From: Gammaproteobacteria bacterium MFB021
GTDB taxonomy: Bacteria > Pseudomonadota > Gammaproteobacteria > Pseudomonadales > Halomonadaceae
Assembly: GCA_000737985.1 (NCBI GenBank)
Contig: JNVT01000093.1
Coordinates: forward strand, 1-46,766
Length of the DNA: 46,766 nucleotides
Reading direction: 5' to 3'
The notes under the pieces are model-generated. The model was not told where the DNA came from. It saw nothing but the letters and a program-made list of their open reading frames with translations, and ran no database searches. Made by a program: the position numbers and the translations under genes. Below are positions 27,128 through 36,040 of the stretch, piece by piece (the stretch's first letter is position 1; every line of letters begins with the position of its first letter).

Positions 27128-27712
27128 CTAGTCGGCTGGGTGGCCGGTGTCGTACCCGAGATAGTCCAGCTCTCCGCGGCAGCGGCGGCAGCGGTAGCGG
27201 GCGCCGCGCTGGGCGCCGGCATGGCGCCGCGCGCTGAAGCGATGGGGCTGCGTGCAGCGGCAGCGATAGAGATAGGGCATGGGGCTGGCCCGGGCCACGT
27301 CGAAACGGTGGGTGACAATCGGCGCCAGCCCGTAGAGGCCACGCATCACACGCTGCCACTCACGCCCATGGGGCCGGGCACGAAGCCCTTCGTCGAGATG
27401 GAACACCAGCCAGTGGGCCATCTCGTGGGGCACGATCTCATCCATGAAGGCGGCCCGATTCTCGTCGAGCAGGGTGGCGTTGAAGCGCAGCCCGCCGCGC
27501 TGATAGTGCGCCTGCCCGGCGCTGCGGCCACGTAGATCGAACCAGATCCGTGGTCGCGGTAATCCGGGGTGGACCTCACGGGCCAGCTGCCAGGCGGCCT
27601 CGGCACGCGCGACCAGAGCCTGCTGCAGGGCGGCGCGGTCGAGTCGCGCCAGAGCCTGAGGATCGGCGGGGGCGAGTGCAGACGTACGCGGTGATGGCGA
27701 GGGCGAAATCAT
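27128..27712 (-). CDS. SprT-like zinc metalloprotein
   Basis: The 194-residue protein has HEMAHWLVFH (from 96), an HExxH metalloprotease-like site, and a C-terminal zinc ribbon with Cys151, 153, 175 and 178. This is the SprT arrangement (E. coli SprT is about 165 residues). The role in bacteria is poorly known; eukaryotic SPRTN relatives digest DNA-protein crosslinks. The ATG at 27712 was chosen as the last start before the conserved part; an ATG six codons upstream (27730) is equally open, and neither has a good ribosome-binding site. It is divergent from the UPF0149 gene. Confidence 0.85.
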   Translation of the reverse strand: MISPSPSPRTSALAPADPQALARLDRAALQQALVARAEAAWQLAREVHPGLPRPRIWFDLRGRSAGQAHYQRGGLRFNATLLDENRAAFMDEIVPHEMAHWLVFHLDEGLRARPHGREWQRVMRGLYGLAPIVTHRFDVARASPMPYLYRCRCTQPHRFSARRHAGAQRGARYRCRRCRGELDYLGYDTGHPAD

Positions 27713-27873
27713 GAGGCGGTCGCATGGCATGGCTGAGTATCGATGACGGCGGTCGCTAGGGTCGATCGCTGCGGGCAGGCGATGAGCGGGACGCCGGTGG
27801 TAGAATGCCGCCAACGACGGAAGGCGTCCAGCGCCCCCGCAACGTGATTCTTCACCTCTGTCCAGGAGCTCCC

Positions 27874-28557
27874 ATGTCCGACGACCACGACGACGCCATC
27901 GCCAGCCATCCACCGCTGGACGATACCGGCCTGGCGAGGCTCGACGAGTTTCTCGCCCCCGAGCATCTTGGCGAGGAAGCCCCCGATGTGGTCAGCGCCC
28001 ACGGCTTTCTGGTCGCCCTGGCCGTGGCACCCCAGTCGCCGCCCCAGACGCAGTGGCTGGCGGAGCTGTTCGAGACGGCCCCCGCGTTCACCGAACTAGC
28101 GGCGCGCGATGAAGTCATCGCGTTGATGGAAACCCTGACACGCCAGGCCGGCGATATTCTCGAGCGCGGCGAGTGGCTGGAGCTGCCGTTCGATACCGAG
28201 CTCGACGACGACGGCGAGATGGCCGCCGCCATCGAGGATTGGTGCGCGGGCTTCATGCAGGCCGTATTTCTCGATGAAGCGACCTGGTTCGCCCAGGATG
28301 AATCCCACGTCGCCGCCCTGCTGCTGCCCTTCATGGCGCTCTCGGGGCTGTTCGAGGAGGAGCCGGAGATGGCCGAGATGGTCACCGACGAGGCGCAGTT
28401 CAGCGCCCTGGCCGCCCAGTTGCCGGAGCTGACCCTCGATCTCTACCTGCATTTTCGCGTACCGCCGGAGCCACCCAAGCGCGGCCCGGGCAAGTCGGGT
28501 GGGAAACGGACAGGCAAGTCCCGCGGCGGTGCGCGCCAGGGCGGCGGCAAGCGCTGA
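27874..28557 (+). CDS. UPF0149 (YecA/YgfB family) protein with basic tail
   Basis: The 227-residue acidic, helical protein matches the YgfB/YecA family: DDTGLARLDEFLAPEHLGEE near the start, VSAHGFLVALAVAP and IEDWCAGFMQAVFLD. The function is not settled for most members; in Pseudomonas a YgfB protein influences resistance-gene expression. The last 25 residues are rich in Gly, Lys and Arg (GKSGGKRTGKSRGGARQGGG), unlike the acidic body, and may bind nucleic acid. The SEC-C zinc motif found at the end of some YecA proteins is absent. CAGGAG supports the ATG at 27874. It is convergent with the cardiolipin synthase gene, only seven bases apart. Confidence 0.82.
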   Translation: MSDDHDDAIASHPPLDDTGLARLDEFLAPEHLGEEAPDVVSAHGFLVALAVAPQSPPQTQWLAELFETAPAFTELAARDEVIALMETLTRQAGDILERGEWLELPFDTELDDDGEMAAAIEDWCAGFMQAVFLDEATWFAQDESHVAALLLPFMALSGLFEEEPEMAEMVTDEAQFSALAAQLPELTLDLYLHFRVPPEPPKRGPGKSGGKRTGKSRGGARQGGGKR

Positions 28558-28564
28558 GGCGCCG

Positions 28565-29686
28565 CTACTTGAGCCGCGTCATCCAGGCGTTGAGGGTGCC
28601 GAACGCCCATTCACGCACCCGCTGCCACCAGGGTCGGCGCCGCCAGGAGGCGGCGTCGATCCGCTGACTGGCGGCGAAGTTGCGCTGGAACAGCTCGGCG
28701 ACCTCGGCGGCGAAGGCGCTATCCTCGATCTCCTGATTGGCCTCGAGATTCCACTGCAGGCTCCAGTGGTCGAAGTTGCACGAGCCCAGCGAGACCCAAT
28801 CGTCGACGACACAGAACTTGGCGTGGATGAAGTTGGGCTGGAACTCGTAGATCTGCACGCCGGCCTTGAGCAGGCGCCCGTAGAAGCGCTGCCCGGCGTA
28901 ACGGATACCCGGATGGTCGTGATGCCCGCCGGCGAGCAGCAGACGCACGTCGATGCCGCGCCGCGCGGCCTGGGCCAGCTGGCGGCGCAGGCTCAAGGTG
29001 GGCACGAAATAGGGCGTGCACAGCCACAGCCGCTGGCGCGCGGTGGAGATGCGCCCGTGGAGCGACAGCCGGATCGCCTGATAGCGGTGGCCGCGCCCGG
29101 AGATCACCCGCCCGCGCGCGCCCTCTCCCACCACCTCTTGCGGCGCCGGCGGCAGGCGCGGCGAGAGCCGGGCCCGCGAACGCCCGCCCCGGGTCAGCGG
29201 TGAGTCCCACACCTGCGCGAACAGACGCATCCAGTCGTGGACCACTGGCCCCTCGACGCGCACAGCCACCTCGTACCAGGCATCCACGAACTCGTCGACG
29301 ATGCCGAAACCGCCGGTGAAAGCCACCTCGCCGTCGACTACCACCAGCTTGCGGTGGTCGCGCATCAGATTGCCGCCCAGGCGAGTCACCGAGAGCGGGT
29401 TGAAGAAACGCAGTTCGACCCCGGCGGCGCGCAGGCGCTGGCGGTCGCGCCGCGCCAGCCCCATGCTGCCGACGCCGTCGAGCATCATCCGCACCGCCAC
29501 GCCGCGGGCTACCGCGGCCTCCAGCGTCTGCACGAAGCGTTCGGCCAGCGCCCCGGACTCCATCAGATAGAGTTCGATCCACAGCTGTTCGCGCGCGCCC
29601 TCGATCGCCGCTCGCATGGCCGGCCAGAAGCGTTTGCCCTCCGGGAGTAGCTCGAAGCGATTGCCGCCCTTCCATGTTGCGCGCAT
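28565..29686 (-). CDS. clsB: Cardiolipin synthase B (phospholipase D family)
   Basis: The 373-residue membrane-associated enzyme has two HKD motifs: HRKLVVVD (111-118) and HAKFCVVD (288-295), each followed by the usual GGFGIVDE and GSCNFDHWSLQWNLE. The lack of N-terminal membrane spans and the size fit ClsB rather than ClsA. It would join phosphatidylglycerol with another phospholipid to form cardiolipin, which is relevant to envelope function in salt. The ATG at 29686 has GGGAG upstream; a 37-residue longer frame is not supported. It is divergent from plsB, another phospholipid gene. Confidence 0.9.
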   Translation of the reverse strand: MRATWKGGNRFELLPEGKRFWPAMRAAIEGAREQLWIELYLMESGALAERFVQTLEAAVARGVAVRMMLDGVGSMGLARRDRQRLRAAGVELRFFNPLSVTRLGGNLMRDHRKLVVVDGEVAFTGGFGIVDEFVDAWYEVAVRVEGPVVHDWMRLFAQVWDSPLTRGGRSRARLSPRLPPAPQEVVGEGARGRVISGRGHRYQAIRLSLHGRISTARQRLWLCTPYFVPTLSLRRQLAQAARRGIDVRLLLAGGHHDHPGIRYAGQRFYGRLLKAGVQIYEFQPNFIHAKFCVVDDWVSLGSCNFDHWSLQWNLEANQEIEDSAFAAEVAELFQRNFAASQRIDAASWRRRPWWQRVREWAFGTLNAWMTRLK

Positions 29687-29819
29687 GCCATCTCCCGCCG
29701 ATCGTATCGGCCCCGATTGACGCACGTTTCGCCGCGCCAGAAAAGAGCCAGCCCCGCCACTGTCGATGGCAGGCTTCCACGATGCCGTGCGCGCCATCGT
29801 CGGCGCCGGCGGATATCGC

Positions 29820-29825
29820 TATACT
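29820..29825 (+). promoter_or_regulatory. Putative -10 box of plsB
   Basis: TATACT lies 25 bases before the chosen plsB start; a matching -35 is not obvious. If used, transcription would begin downstream of the alternative ATG at 29766, supporting the ATG at 29850. Confidence 0.35.
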
Positions 29826-29849
29826 CATGAATTTGCGAGGGCTTCAGGC

Positions 29850-32279
29850 ATGCGGTCATTCAGCGGCACGGGGCGACTGTGGCATCGCTTGATGGGCGCC
29901 AGCGTGCGCCGCTGGCTCGGCTTCCGCCTGATCGAGCCTGATCCGGTAGCCCTCGACCCCGAACCGGTCACGCTCTACGTCATCCCGCATCCGGCGCTCA
30001 GCGACGAACTCGCAGTAGCTCAACTGACCCGCAAGCTGGGGCTACCCGACGCCGGCCGCCGGGTCGAGTTGAATGGGCTCACGCTGCCGGCCTGCCTGCC
30101 GCTGCCGCGCCTGCGTCGCACCTGGCGCGGCGTCAAGACCCAAGGTACAGAGTCGCTGGGCCCGCTGCTCGCCGCACTCGAACAGAACCCCACGCTGGAC
30201 GTGCAGCTGGTGCCGGTGAGCGTGTTCTGGAGCCGCGCCCCGGGCAAGGACTTCGGCTTCTGGAAGATGCTCGCCGCCGACGACTGGGCCTGGAGCGGGC
30301 GCCTGCGCCGCCTGCTGTCGCTGATCGTCAACGGCCGCCACCTGGAAGCCCACCTGGGTGAACCGATCCGCCTGCGAGCGCTGCTCGACGATCCGCAGAC
30401 CCGGCTGACCCAGCGCACGCTTGCCCGTGTGCTGCGGGTCCACTTTCGCCGCGTGCGCGCGAGGGTGCTGGGCCCCGATATCTCCCACCGCCGGACCCTG
30501 GTCCGCGGCGTGGTGGGCAGCCCGGCGGTGCGTCAGGCGATCGACGAAGCCGCTTCCGCCAACCGCAGCAACACGCTCAAGGAGCGCAAGCGGGCCGAGC
30601 GCTATGCGCGCGAGATCGCTTCCAATATGTCCTACCCGGTGCTGCGCTTTCTGTATGAGCTGCTCAAGCGGCTGTGGAACCGGCTCTACGACGGCGTCGA
30701 CGTCCACGGCCTCGACGCGGTCAAGGCGATCGCCGGCGAGCGCACTCTGGTCTATGTGCCCTGCCACCGCAGCCACGTCGACTATCTGCTGCTCTCCTAC
30801 GTGCTCTATCGCGAGGGCTTGATGCCCCCGCACATCGCCGCCGGACGCAACCTCGACATGCCGCTGATCGGCCCGCTGCTGCGACGCGGCGGCGCCTTCT
30901 TCATGCGCCGCAGCTTCAAGGACAACCGGCTCTACGCCGCGGTATTCAACGAGTATCTGCACCGACTGATCGCCCGCGGCCAGCCGATCGAGTACTTCAT
31001 CGAGGGCGGGCGCTCGCGCACCGGTCGCATGCTTGACCCGCGCCCCGGCATGCTGGCGATGACGCTACGCTCGTTCGTGCGCGACGCCACCCGCGACGTC
31101 GCCTTCGTGCCGGTCTACATCGGCTACGAGAAGGTGCTCGAGAGCAACGCCTATCTGCGCGAATTGCGCGGCGGCAGCAAGAAGAAGGAGTCGCCGCTGG
31201 ATCTGGTGCACGTGCTGCGCCATCTGCGCCAGCCCCACGGCCGGGTCGCGGTCAACGTCGGCGAACCGCTGTCACTGACCGACTTCCTGGATAGCCTCGC
31301 CCCCGCCTGGCGTGAGACGCGCAGCCAGCCCCGCCCCGAGTGGCTCAAGCAAGCGGTTCCGCAGTTGGGTCACGCACTCTCCGAACGCATCAACGATGGC
31401 GCCACAATCAATGCCGTCTCGCTGGTGGCCATGGCGCTGCTGGCGACCCCGCACCACACCATCGAATCCGACCTGCTGGCGCATCAGATAGCGCTGCTGG
31501 TGCGGCTGCAGCAGCGTGTGCCGGGCAGCCCGAACTGCCGTCTGCCGGCGGGTGACGCCGCCGCCTGGATCGATCAGGTGCAATCACTCGGCTTTATTCA
31601 GCGCCGCCCCCAGGCGCTGGGCGAGCTGATCAGCGCCACGCCGGAACAGGCCACGCTGCTCACCTGGTATCGCAACAACGTACTGCATCTATTCACGCAT
31701 GTCGGGCTGGTGGCCTTCGCCTTCCGCAACAACGTGGCGTTCTGTCTTGATGAACTCGACACCCTGCTGGCCCCGGCGTGGCCGCTGATCGCCCGCGAGC
31801 TCAACGCCCGCGAGGTGGCGGATCATCGCCAGCATCTGGCTGCCACCCTCGAGGCCCTGAGCGCCGAAGGACTGCTCAAGCAGAGTGGCAGCGAGTGGCG
31901 CCGCCAGCCCGGCCACCTGGAAGCCAGTGAGCAATTGCGTCTGCTCGGCCAGCCGATACAGCCGACGCTCGAACGCACCTACCTGCTGCTGGCCTCGCTG
32001 CTGCGCTACCCGAGTGGCGAACTGACCCGCGAAACGCTGGAGGAGCACAGCCGCCAGTTGGCCGAACGGCTGACGCTATTGGCCGGGCTCAACGCGCCGG
32101 AATTCTTCGACAAGCGGCTCTTCTCGGCGCTGCTGGAAACGCTGGAAGCGCAGGGGTGGCTACGCGTGGAAGCGGATCGGCTGCACTACGACGAGGCGCT
32201 GATGCGCGCGCAGAAGCGCAGCCGCACCCTGTTCGATCCGGAACTGCGCCACCGGCTGGTGCGGCTCACCCGGCAGTGA
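29850..32279 (+). CDS. plsB: Glycerol-3-phosphate 1-O-acyltransferase PlsB
   Basis: The 809-residue inner-membrane enzyme transfers an acyl chain to position 1 of glycerol-3-phosphate, the first step of phospholipid synthesis. CHRSHVDYLLLSY holds the HX4D catalytic motif at about 306-311, matching its place in E. coli PlsB (807 residues). GGAFFMRRSFKDNRLY, EYFIEGGRSRTGRM and VAFVPVYIGYEKV are the remaining acyltransferase blocks. The ATG at 29850 gives the family length; the frame is open to an ATG at 29766, but a -10-like box lies between the two. It is divergent from clsB. Confidence 0.95.
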   Translation: MRSFSGTGRLWHRLMGASVRRWLGFRLIEPDPVALDPEPVTLYVIPHPALSDELAVAQLTRKLGLPDAGRRVELNGLTLPACLPLPRLRRTWRGVKTQGTESLGPLLAALEQNPTLDVQLVPVSVFWSRAPGKDFGFWKMLAADDWAWSGRLRRLLSLIVNGRHLEAHLGEPIRLRALLDDPQTRLTQRTLARVLRVHFRRVRARVLGPDISHRRTLVRGVVGSPAVRQAIDEAASANRSNTLKERKRAERYAREIASNMSYPVLRFLYELLKRLWNRLYDGVDVHGLDAVKAIAGERTLVYVPCHRSHVDYLLLSYVLYREGLMPPHIAAGRNLDMPLIGPLLRRGGAFFMRRSFKDNRLYAAVFNEYLHRLIARGQPIEYFIEGGRSRTGRMLDPRPGMLAMTLRSFVRDATRDVAFVPVYIGYEKVLESNAYLRELRGGSKKKESPLDLVHVLRHLRQPHGRVAVNVGEPLSLTDFLDSLAPAWRETRSQPRPEWLKQAVPQLGHALSERINDGATINAVSLVAMALLATPHHTIESDLLAHQIALLVRLQQRVPGSPNCRLPAGDAAAWIDQVQSLGFIQRRPQALGELISATPEQATLLTWYRNNVLHLFTHVGLVAFAFRNNVAFCLDELDTLLAPAWPLIARELNAREVADHRQHLAATLEALSAEGLLKQSGSEWRRQPGHLEASEQLRLLGQPIQPTLERTYLLLASLLRYPSGELTRETLEEHSRQLAERLTLLAGLNAPEFFDKRLFSALLETLEAQGWLRVEADRLHYDEALMRAQKRSRTLFDPELRHRLVRLTRQ

Positions 32280-32781
32280 ACCGGAACGGTCTGCGTGTTG
32301 CTCATACGTCCGTTCGTGTAGATATTGAACACTTACTCACCAGCTCCTGGCCCCATTCATGCCTGTAGCGCGGGCCGCTCAGAAGTAGCGTGCATCGGCC
32401 GCGAAGGCAGCTTTCCTCTCCAGGTATCAGGGCGTCGTCAGCGGGCAGTGGGCGCTATTCACAATAACGAAATGGGCTTCGATTCTCTCTGCCACGCGGC
32501 CGACAGCCTGGTGCTGACATTCACCCGGCGATGGAAAAAGACGCGAAAAGACGGTCAGAAAGGCAGCCATACAAGACGTTGTAAAAGGCATTGTATCTGA
32601 TGCGCGGCAATGCAGAAGAAGGGCCGCAACAGCGCAGAAAGCCCCAAATGGATATCAGACAGCGCCGGTTAGACGAACGGCAATAGCAGCGACACCAGGC
32701 AAGTAGAGGCATCGAGATCGATGACACCGGCTACGCAGACCAGCGAGAGAAAATAGTCGAGCTGGCTGACAGGCATACATG
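32280..32781. other. 500-bp gap with no supported gene
   Basis: This lies between plsB and the porin terminator. Short frames on both strands show no family resemblance. A small dyad, TACAA-GACG-TTGTA, lies near 32572-32585. On the minus strand TACAAT near 32595 resembles a -10 box without a partner. I see no tRNA or recognised small RNA. Confidence 0.4.
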
Positions 32782-32805
32782 AAAAAGCCGGCCCAAGGGC
32801 CGGCT
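32782..32805 (-). terminator. Intrinsic terminator of the porin gene
   Basis: On the minus strand AGCCGGCCC and GGGCCGGCT form a strong stem (32786-32794 with 32797-32805) followed by a run of T. It begins about 43 bases after the porin stop codon. Confidence 0.92.
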
Positions 32806-32847
32806 TCGTTCGAACGAGCGGCCGTAGCCACTCGTGTCGGGTATCGC

Positions 32848-34002
32848 TTAGAAGCTGTAGACAGCACCCACAGCGACGCCGTTGCCCACGTCGTGGGTAC
32901 GGTCGTACAGGGCGCCTTCAACGAAGGTGTACATCGCCGGCGAGATGTTGTAAGTCGCGCCGAGGACGAATTCGTTGAAGTTGTCGTCGCCAGCGTAATT
33001 GCCGGCGTCGTTGATAGCACCACGGTTTGTGGCCAGAGCAACTTCCTTGTCGGCGTCGACGTACTGGTAGGAACCGTAGAGGTCACCAGCGAAGTTGTCG
33101 GACAGGGCGTAGCCGTAGCGCGCGCCGACGGCGTAGCGCATGATGTCGCCGCTTTCGCCATTGATCTTGAGGTCGCTGTCTTCGACCTTGGCCGACAGAC
33201 GCAGAGTGTCGATGGTGTACTGCGCGGTCACACCATAGGCCTTGGCCTTGACCTTGTCGCCAGTCGCGTTGTTCTGCAGCTCGTAGTTGTCCAGATCGTC
33301 GTACACTGCGGCGATGGAGAACGCGCCTACGGCGTACTTCAGACCGCCGAAGAACGAAGCGTTGGAACCCTGGTTGCTGTAACCAGTTGCCTGGAACTCG
33401 TCTTCAGCATCGCCCTTGTACTGAGTACCGACAGCGAACTGCAGGCCGGCCCAAACCGGAGACATGTACTGGAACTTGTCGCCTTCGCGGTCAGCGTTGG
33501 CGTTGCCAATGATGCCGTTGCTGCCGTAGATGCCGGCCAGGTCACGAGTCGAGTCGGAGACGTCGAAGTACTCGTTGTTGGAGATCGGATCTTGGACCCA
33601 GTCGTCGATCAGCGGATCCCAGGAGCCCAGACGGGCGTCACCGAAGTTGCCCTTCAGACCCAGGTAAGCCTGGTCGCCGCTCTTCAGGCCGCCGTTGATT
33701 TTCTCTTCGTCGGCGTCGTGCTCGAACTCGGCCTTGAAGTAGCCGGTCAGGCCCGGGTTGATGACGTGCTGGCCGGAGAAGCCGACGGTAGAGCCGTTGT
33801 CGAACAGCTCGTCTTTGGAGCTGGAGCCAGTGATACGGCCATCGTCGTTATAGCTACCAGTCTCGATGGACTTGTAGGCGATCTGGATGTTGCCGTAGAT
33901 GTCGAGCTGCGTGCCGTCCTGGTTGTAGACAGTCGCCGCCTGAGCCGCAGCGGAGGCGCCCAGGGCACCAGCAATAGCAGTCGCTAAGAGCGTCTTTTTC
34001 AT
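32848..34002 (-). CDS. General Gram-negative porin, outer membrane
   Basis: The 384-residue outer-membrane beta-barrel has a signal peptide (1-22, cleavage after AQA) and mature start ATVYNQDGTQLDIYGNIQIA, as in OmpC/PhoE-type porins. The body alternates hydrophobic and polar residues as expected for strands, with a likely constriction loop in the Asp-rich third, and ends in the required terminal Phe (AVGAVYSF). The mature chain is acidic, which would suit a halophile. Codon choice is cleaner than in neighbours, suggesting high expression. AAGGA lies ten bases before the ATG. A long upstream region with a leader of roughly 138 nt suggests strong regulation. Confidence 0.93.
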   Translation of the reverse strand: MKKTLLATAIAGALGASAAAQAATVYNQDGTQLDIYGNIQIAYKSIETGSYNDDGRITGSSSKDELFDNGSTVGFSGQHVINPGLTGYFKAEFEHDADEEKINGGLKSGDQAYLGLKGNFGDARLGSWDPLIDDWVQDPISNNEYFDVSDSTRDLAGIYGSNGIIGNANADREGDKFQYMSPVWAGLQFAVGTQYKGDAEDEFQATGYSNQGSNASFFGGLKYAVGAFSIAAVYDDLDNYELQNNATGDKVKAKAYGVTAQYTIDTLRLSAKVEDSDLKINGESGDIMRYAVGARYGYALSDNFAGDLYGSYQYVDADKEVALATNRGAINDAGNYAGDDNFNEFVLGATYNISPAMYTFVEGALYDRTHDVGNGVAVGAVYSF

Positions 34003-34147
34003 CGCGATAGGTTCCTTAACTAGCTTACTGTTCGATCGTGTCTGCAGATGCAGTCGGCTTCGGTGCCTTCAACCAGCTTCGTCACGCGAACGAATGACGG
34101 CTGCGGAACTCTGAAGCCTTGTTATTGTCCAATGCTCGCCGAGAAAC

Positions 34148-34177
34148 CATATACTGGACGTGTGGCGAACGCAACAA
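34148..34177 (-). promoter_or_regulatory. Putative sigma-70 promoter of the porin
   Basis: On the minus strand TTGTTG (34172-34177), an 18-bp spacer and TATATG (34148-34153) make a plausible promoter, giving a leader of roughly 138 nt. A run of T lies just upstream of the -35, like an UP element. Confidence 0.5.
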
Positions 34178-34284
34178 GAAAAAAACACTGTTTTCGTTGC
34201 TCGCCGCGCGACCCACGAAGGCCCTGGCGCTCGTACTTTGCGTCATCATCGGCGGCTGAGAGACGTCATCACGCTAGCGCCGAG

Positions 34285-34306
34285 CCATGTCATTTCAATG
34301 ACATGG
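34285..34306. promoter_or_regulatory. Perfect 22-bp dyad far upstream of the porin
   Basis: CCATGTCATT (34285-34294), TC, and AATGACATGG (34297-34306) are perfect complements. It lies about 110 bp upstream of the putative -35 box. The size and symmetry suit a dimeric regulator. No protein for it is obvious nearby. Confidence 0.6.
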
Positions 34307-34470
34307 ACGCGACACTCGGCGACTGACGCCTCACGCCGGGCGCACCATAGCGCCCGAATCGGCCAGGCAAAATACGACGAAAGTGTTATCTCGTTTGGCG
34401 TGACAAGGCCGACATGGTCGACACCTGTGGCGCTCTTGCCAAAGCGCCTTCAGCGGATCGCTACCCGGCT

Positions 34471-35421
34471 TCAGCTATTGTGACGGCCATGCTTGGCCAG
34501 CAGCTCGCCGATCTTGCGGTCGAGCTTGTCGGCGCGCTGGCGGGTCTCTTTCACCTGCTGCTTCTTCTGCAACGCTTCCAGCTGGCGCTTGGCGTGCTTG
34601 GCTTCCTCGGCGCTGACCACGTCGCTGTCGGCGCCCTGCAGATCGACCCGGCGCGCACCCTCGCGCACCGACTTCAGATAGCGCGGCAGGTGGACATAGC
34701 AGGCCAGCGCTCGCCGCACCAGCTTCTCGGGCCAGGGCTCGCAGGCGCAGAGATCGAGATGAATACCGGTCTTGAGCGGGCGGGTATGCCCCTTGAAGAA
34801 CGCCTTGGGGTAGCGCTTGTACCATTGGGCCAGCAGCGCATGCGGCGAGGGCGCCTCGTGCTCGGCGCCGAATGCCAGCGTGCTCTGGGCAGAGCCCGTA
34901 TCAGTAGGCTCGGCGCCGCCGGCGCCATTCGCGTCCTCGGCTGGATCGGTACTTGCCCGCGGTAGCGAAGACGCCGATGCAGCGCTCGCCGGGGCGGATT
35001 CCGGGGCATCAATGGCTCCGGAATCCGGCGTTGCCCGCGCCACGGAGGCGGCCGGCGCGGCCGGGGCCTCAGGGTCAGCGGAGACCTCGGCTGACGCGGG
35101 CGGCGTCGAGGTGAGACGCTGCAGCGGCGAAGGCCCCCGCCGCGAGGCTTCGTCGGCGCCCTCCTCCCGCGGCCGCGAGCGGCGGAAAGCCAGATTGCCC
35201 AGGCCGCGCACCCGGGTGCCGCCGTCGGGATCTTCAGGGTGGGCATGGCCGCCGGCGATCAGGGGATCGAGCTCGGCCAGCGCCAGCAGGCGCTCCTTGA
35301 GCGCGCGGTTTTCCGATGCGAGCGTCCTGCTGCGTTCCCGCTCGGCCTCCAGCGCTGCCTGGCTGGCGTCGATCTTGCGCTCGATCTCCGCCAGCAGCGC
35401 CTGTGTTCGTTCCGTCAACAC
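34471..35421 (-). CDS. ProQ/FinO-domain RNA-binding protein with coiled-coil N-terminus
   Basis: From the chosen start the protein has 316 residues. Residues 1-50 are a predicted coiled coil (TERTQALLAEIERKIDASQA), 55-190 an Ala/Pro/Ser/Asp-rich linker without fold, and 192-270 a ProQ/FinO domain (LLAQWYKRYPKAFFKGHTRP, LKTGIHLDL, ALACYVHLPRYL). The tail is basic and helical. ProQ-type proteins bind structured RNA and aid small-RNA regulation. Here the domain is near the C-terminus, unlike E. coli ProQ where it is N-terminal. The GTG at 35421 has GGGAGGAG seven bases upstream; an ATG at 35523 would overlap folA by 41 bp and is less likely. Confidence 0.82.
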   Translation of the reverse strand: MLTERTQALLAEIERKIDASQAALEAERERSRTLASENRALKERLLALAELDPLIAGGHAHPEDPDGGTRVRGLGNLAFRRSRPREEGADEASRRGPSPLQRLTSTPPASAEVSADPEAPAAPAASVARATPDSGAIDAPESAPASAASASSLPRASTDPAEDANGAGGAEPTDTGSAQSTLAFGAEHEAPSPHALLAQWYKRYPKAFFKGHTRPLKTGIHLDLCACEPWPEKLVRRALACYVHLPRYLKSVREGARRVDLQGADSDVVSAEEAKHAKRQLEALQKKQQVKETRQRADKLDRKIGELLAKHGRHNS

Positions 35422-35482
35422 GGCCTCACTCCTCCCTCGCTTGTGCGGCGACCCGCGCGTCGGACGCGCGGGCCGTTCAAAC

Positions 35483-36040
35483 TCAGCCAGAGCTTCCCGC
35501 CCGGCGGTAGTGGACAAAAGCATAATCCGGTTGGCCCGGATTGGCAGCCCCGGACTCGCGCTCGATCTCCTGCCACTCGGCGGCGTCGAACGCGGGAAAG
35601 TGCGCGTCGCCGTCGAGCGTCACCGCCACCTCGGTGAGATAGAGACGCGATGCCACCGGCAGCGCCTGGGCGTAGATCTCGCCCCCGCCCATCACCATGA
35701 TCTCGTCGGCACCGTCGATCAACGCCTGCTGATCGGCGAGCGCCAGCGCCGCGGCCAGATCGTGGCACACCCGTACACCCGCGTGGCGATAGCCCGACGA
35801 GCGCGTGATCACGATATTCAGCCGCCCGGGCAAAGGCCGCCCGATCGACTCGAAGGTCTTGCGCCCCATGACCAGCGGCTTGCCCAGTGTCAGCGCCTTG
35901 AAGTGCTTGAGATCCTCGGGCAGGTACCAAGGCAACTGGTTATCCACGCCGATGACCCGATTCTGCGATAGTGCGGCGATCATCGCCACCGGGGTGTCGA
36001 ATTCGGCGCGCAGAGCGCTGCGGGAAGTCGAATCACTCAT
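35483..36040 (-). CDS. folA: Dihydrofolate reductase
   Basis: The 185-residue cytoplasmic enzyme reduces dihydrofolate to tetrahydrofolate with [25 protein letters not shown] then [14 protein letters not shown] gives the N-terminal folate site with Asp in LPEDL, and [20 protein letters not shown] and [13 protein letters not shown] bind NADPH. The N-terminal 16 residues are slightly longer than in E. coli. Its ATG overlaps the thyA stop by four bases, so the two are coupled, which makes sense because ThyA produces the dihydrofolate that FolA recycles. Confidence 0.96.
   Translation of the reverse strand: MSDSTSRSALRAEFDTPVAMIAALSQNRVIGVDNQLPWYLPEDLKHFKALTLGKPLVMGRKTFESIGRPLPGRLNIVITRSSGYRHAGVRVCHDLAAALALADQQALIDGADEIMVMGGGEIYAQALPVASRLYLTEVAVTLDGDAHFPAFDAAEWQEIERESGAANPGQPDYAFVHYRRAGSSG

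Larger units (their letters stand above)
34003..34470. promoter_or_regulatory. Porin upstream region
   Basis: This 468-bp gap lies between the ProQ-domain gene and the porin. It holds the putative porin promoter and a perfect 22-bp dyad. The plus-strand frames at 34048-34326 and 34160-34483 show no family features and cross the promoter, so they are not called. Confidence 0.5.

Noticed and set aside
29766-29849. Extended N-terminus of PlsB from the ATG at 29766
   Set aside because: A -10-like box lies inside this part, and the length from 29850 (809 residues) fits the family.
32521-32727. 68-codon minus-strand frame downstream of the porin
   Set aside because: It begins beyond the porin terminator, has no conserved features and no good ribosome-binding site.
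34048-34483. Two plus-strand frames (92 and 107 codons) upstream of the porin
   Set aside because: They cross the putative porin promoter and dyad, lack ribosome-binding sites and show no family resemblance.
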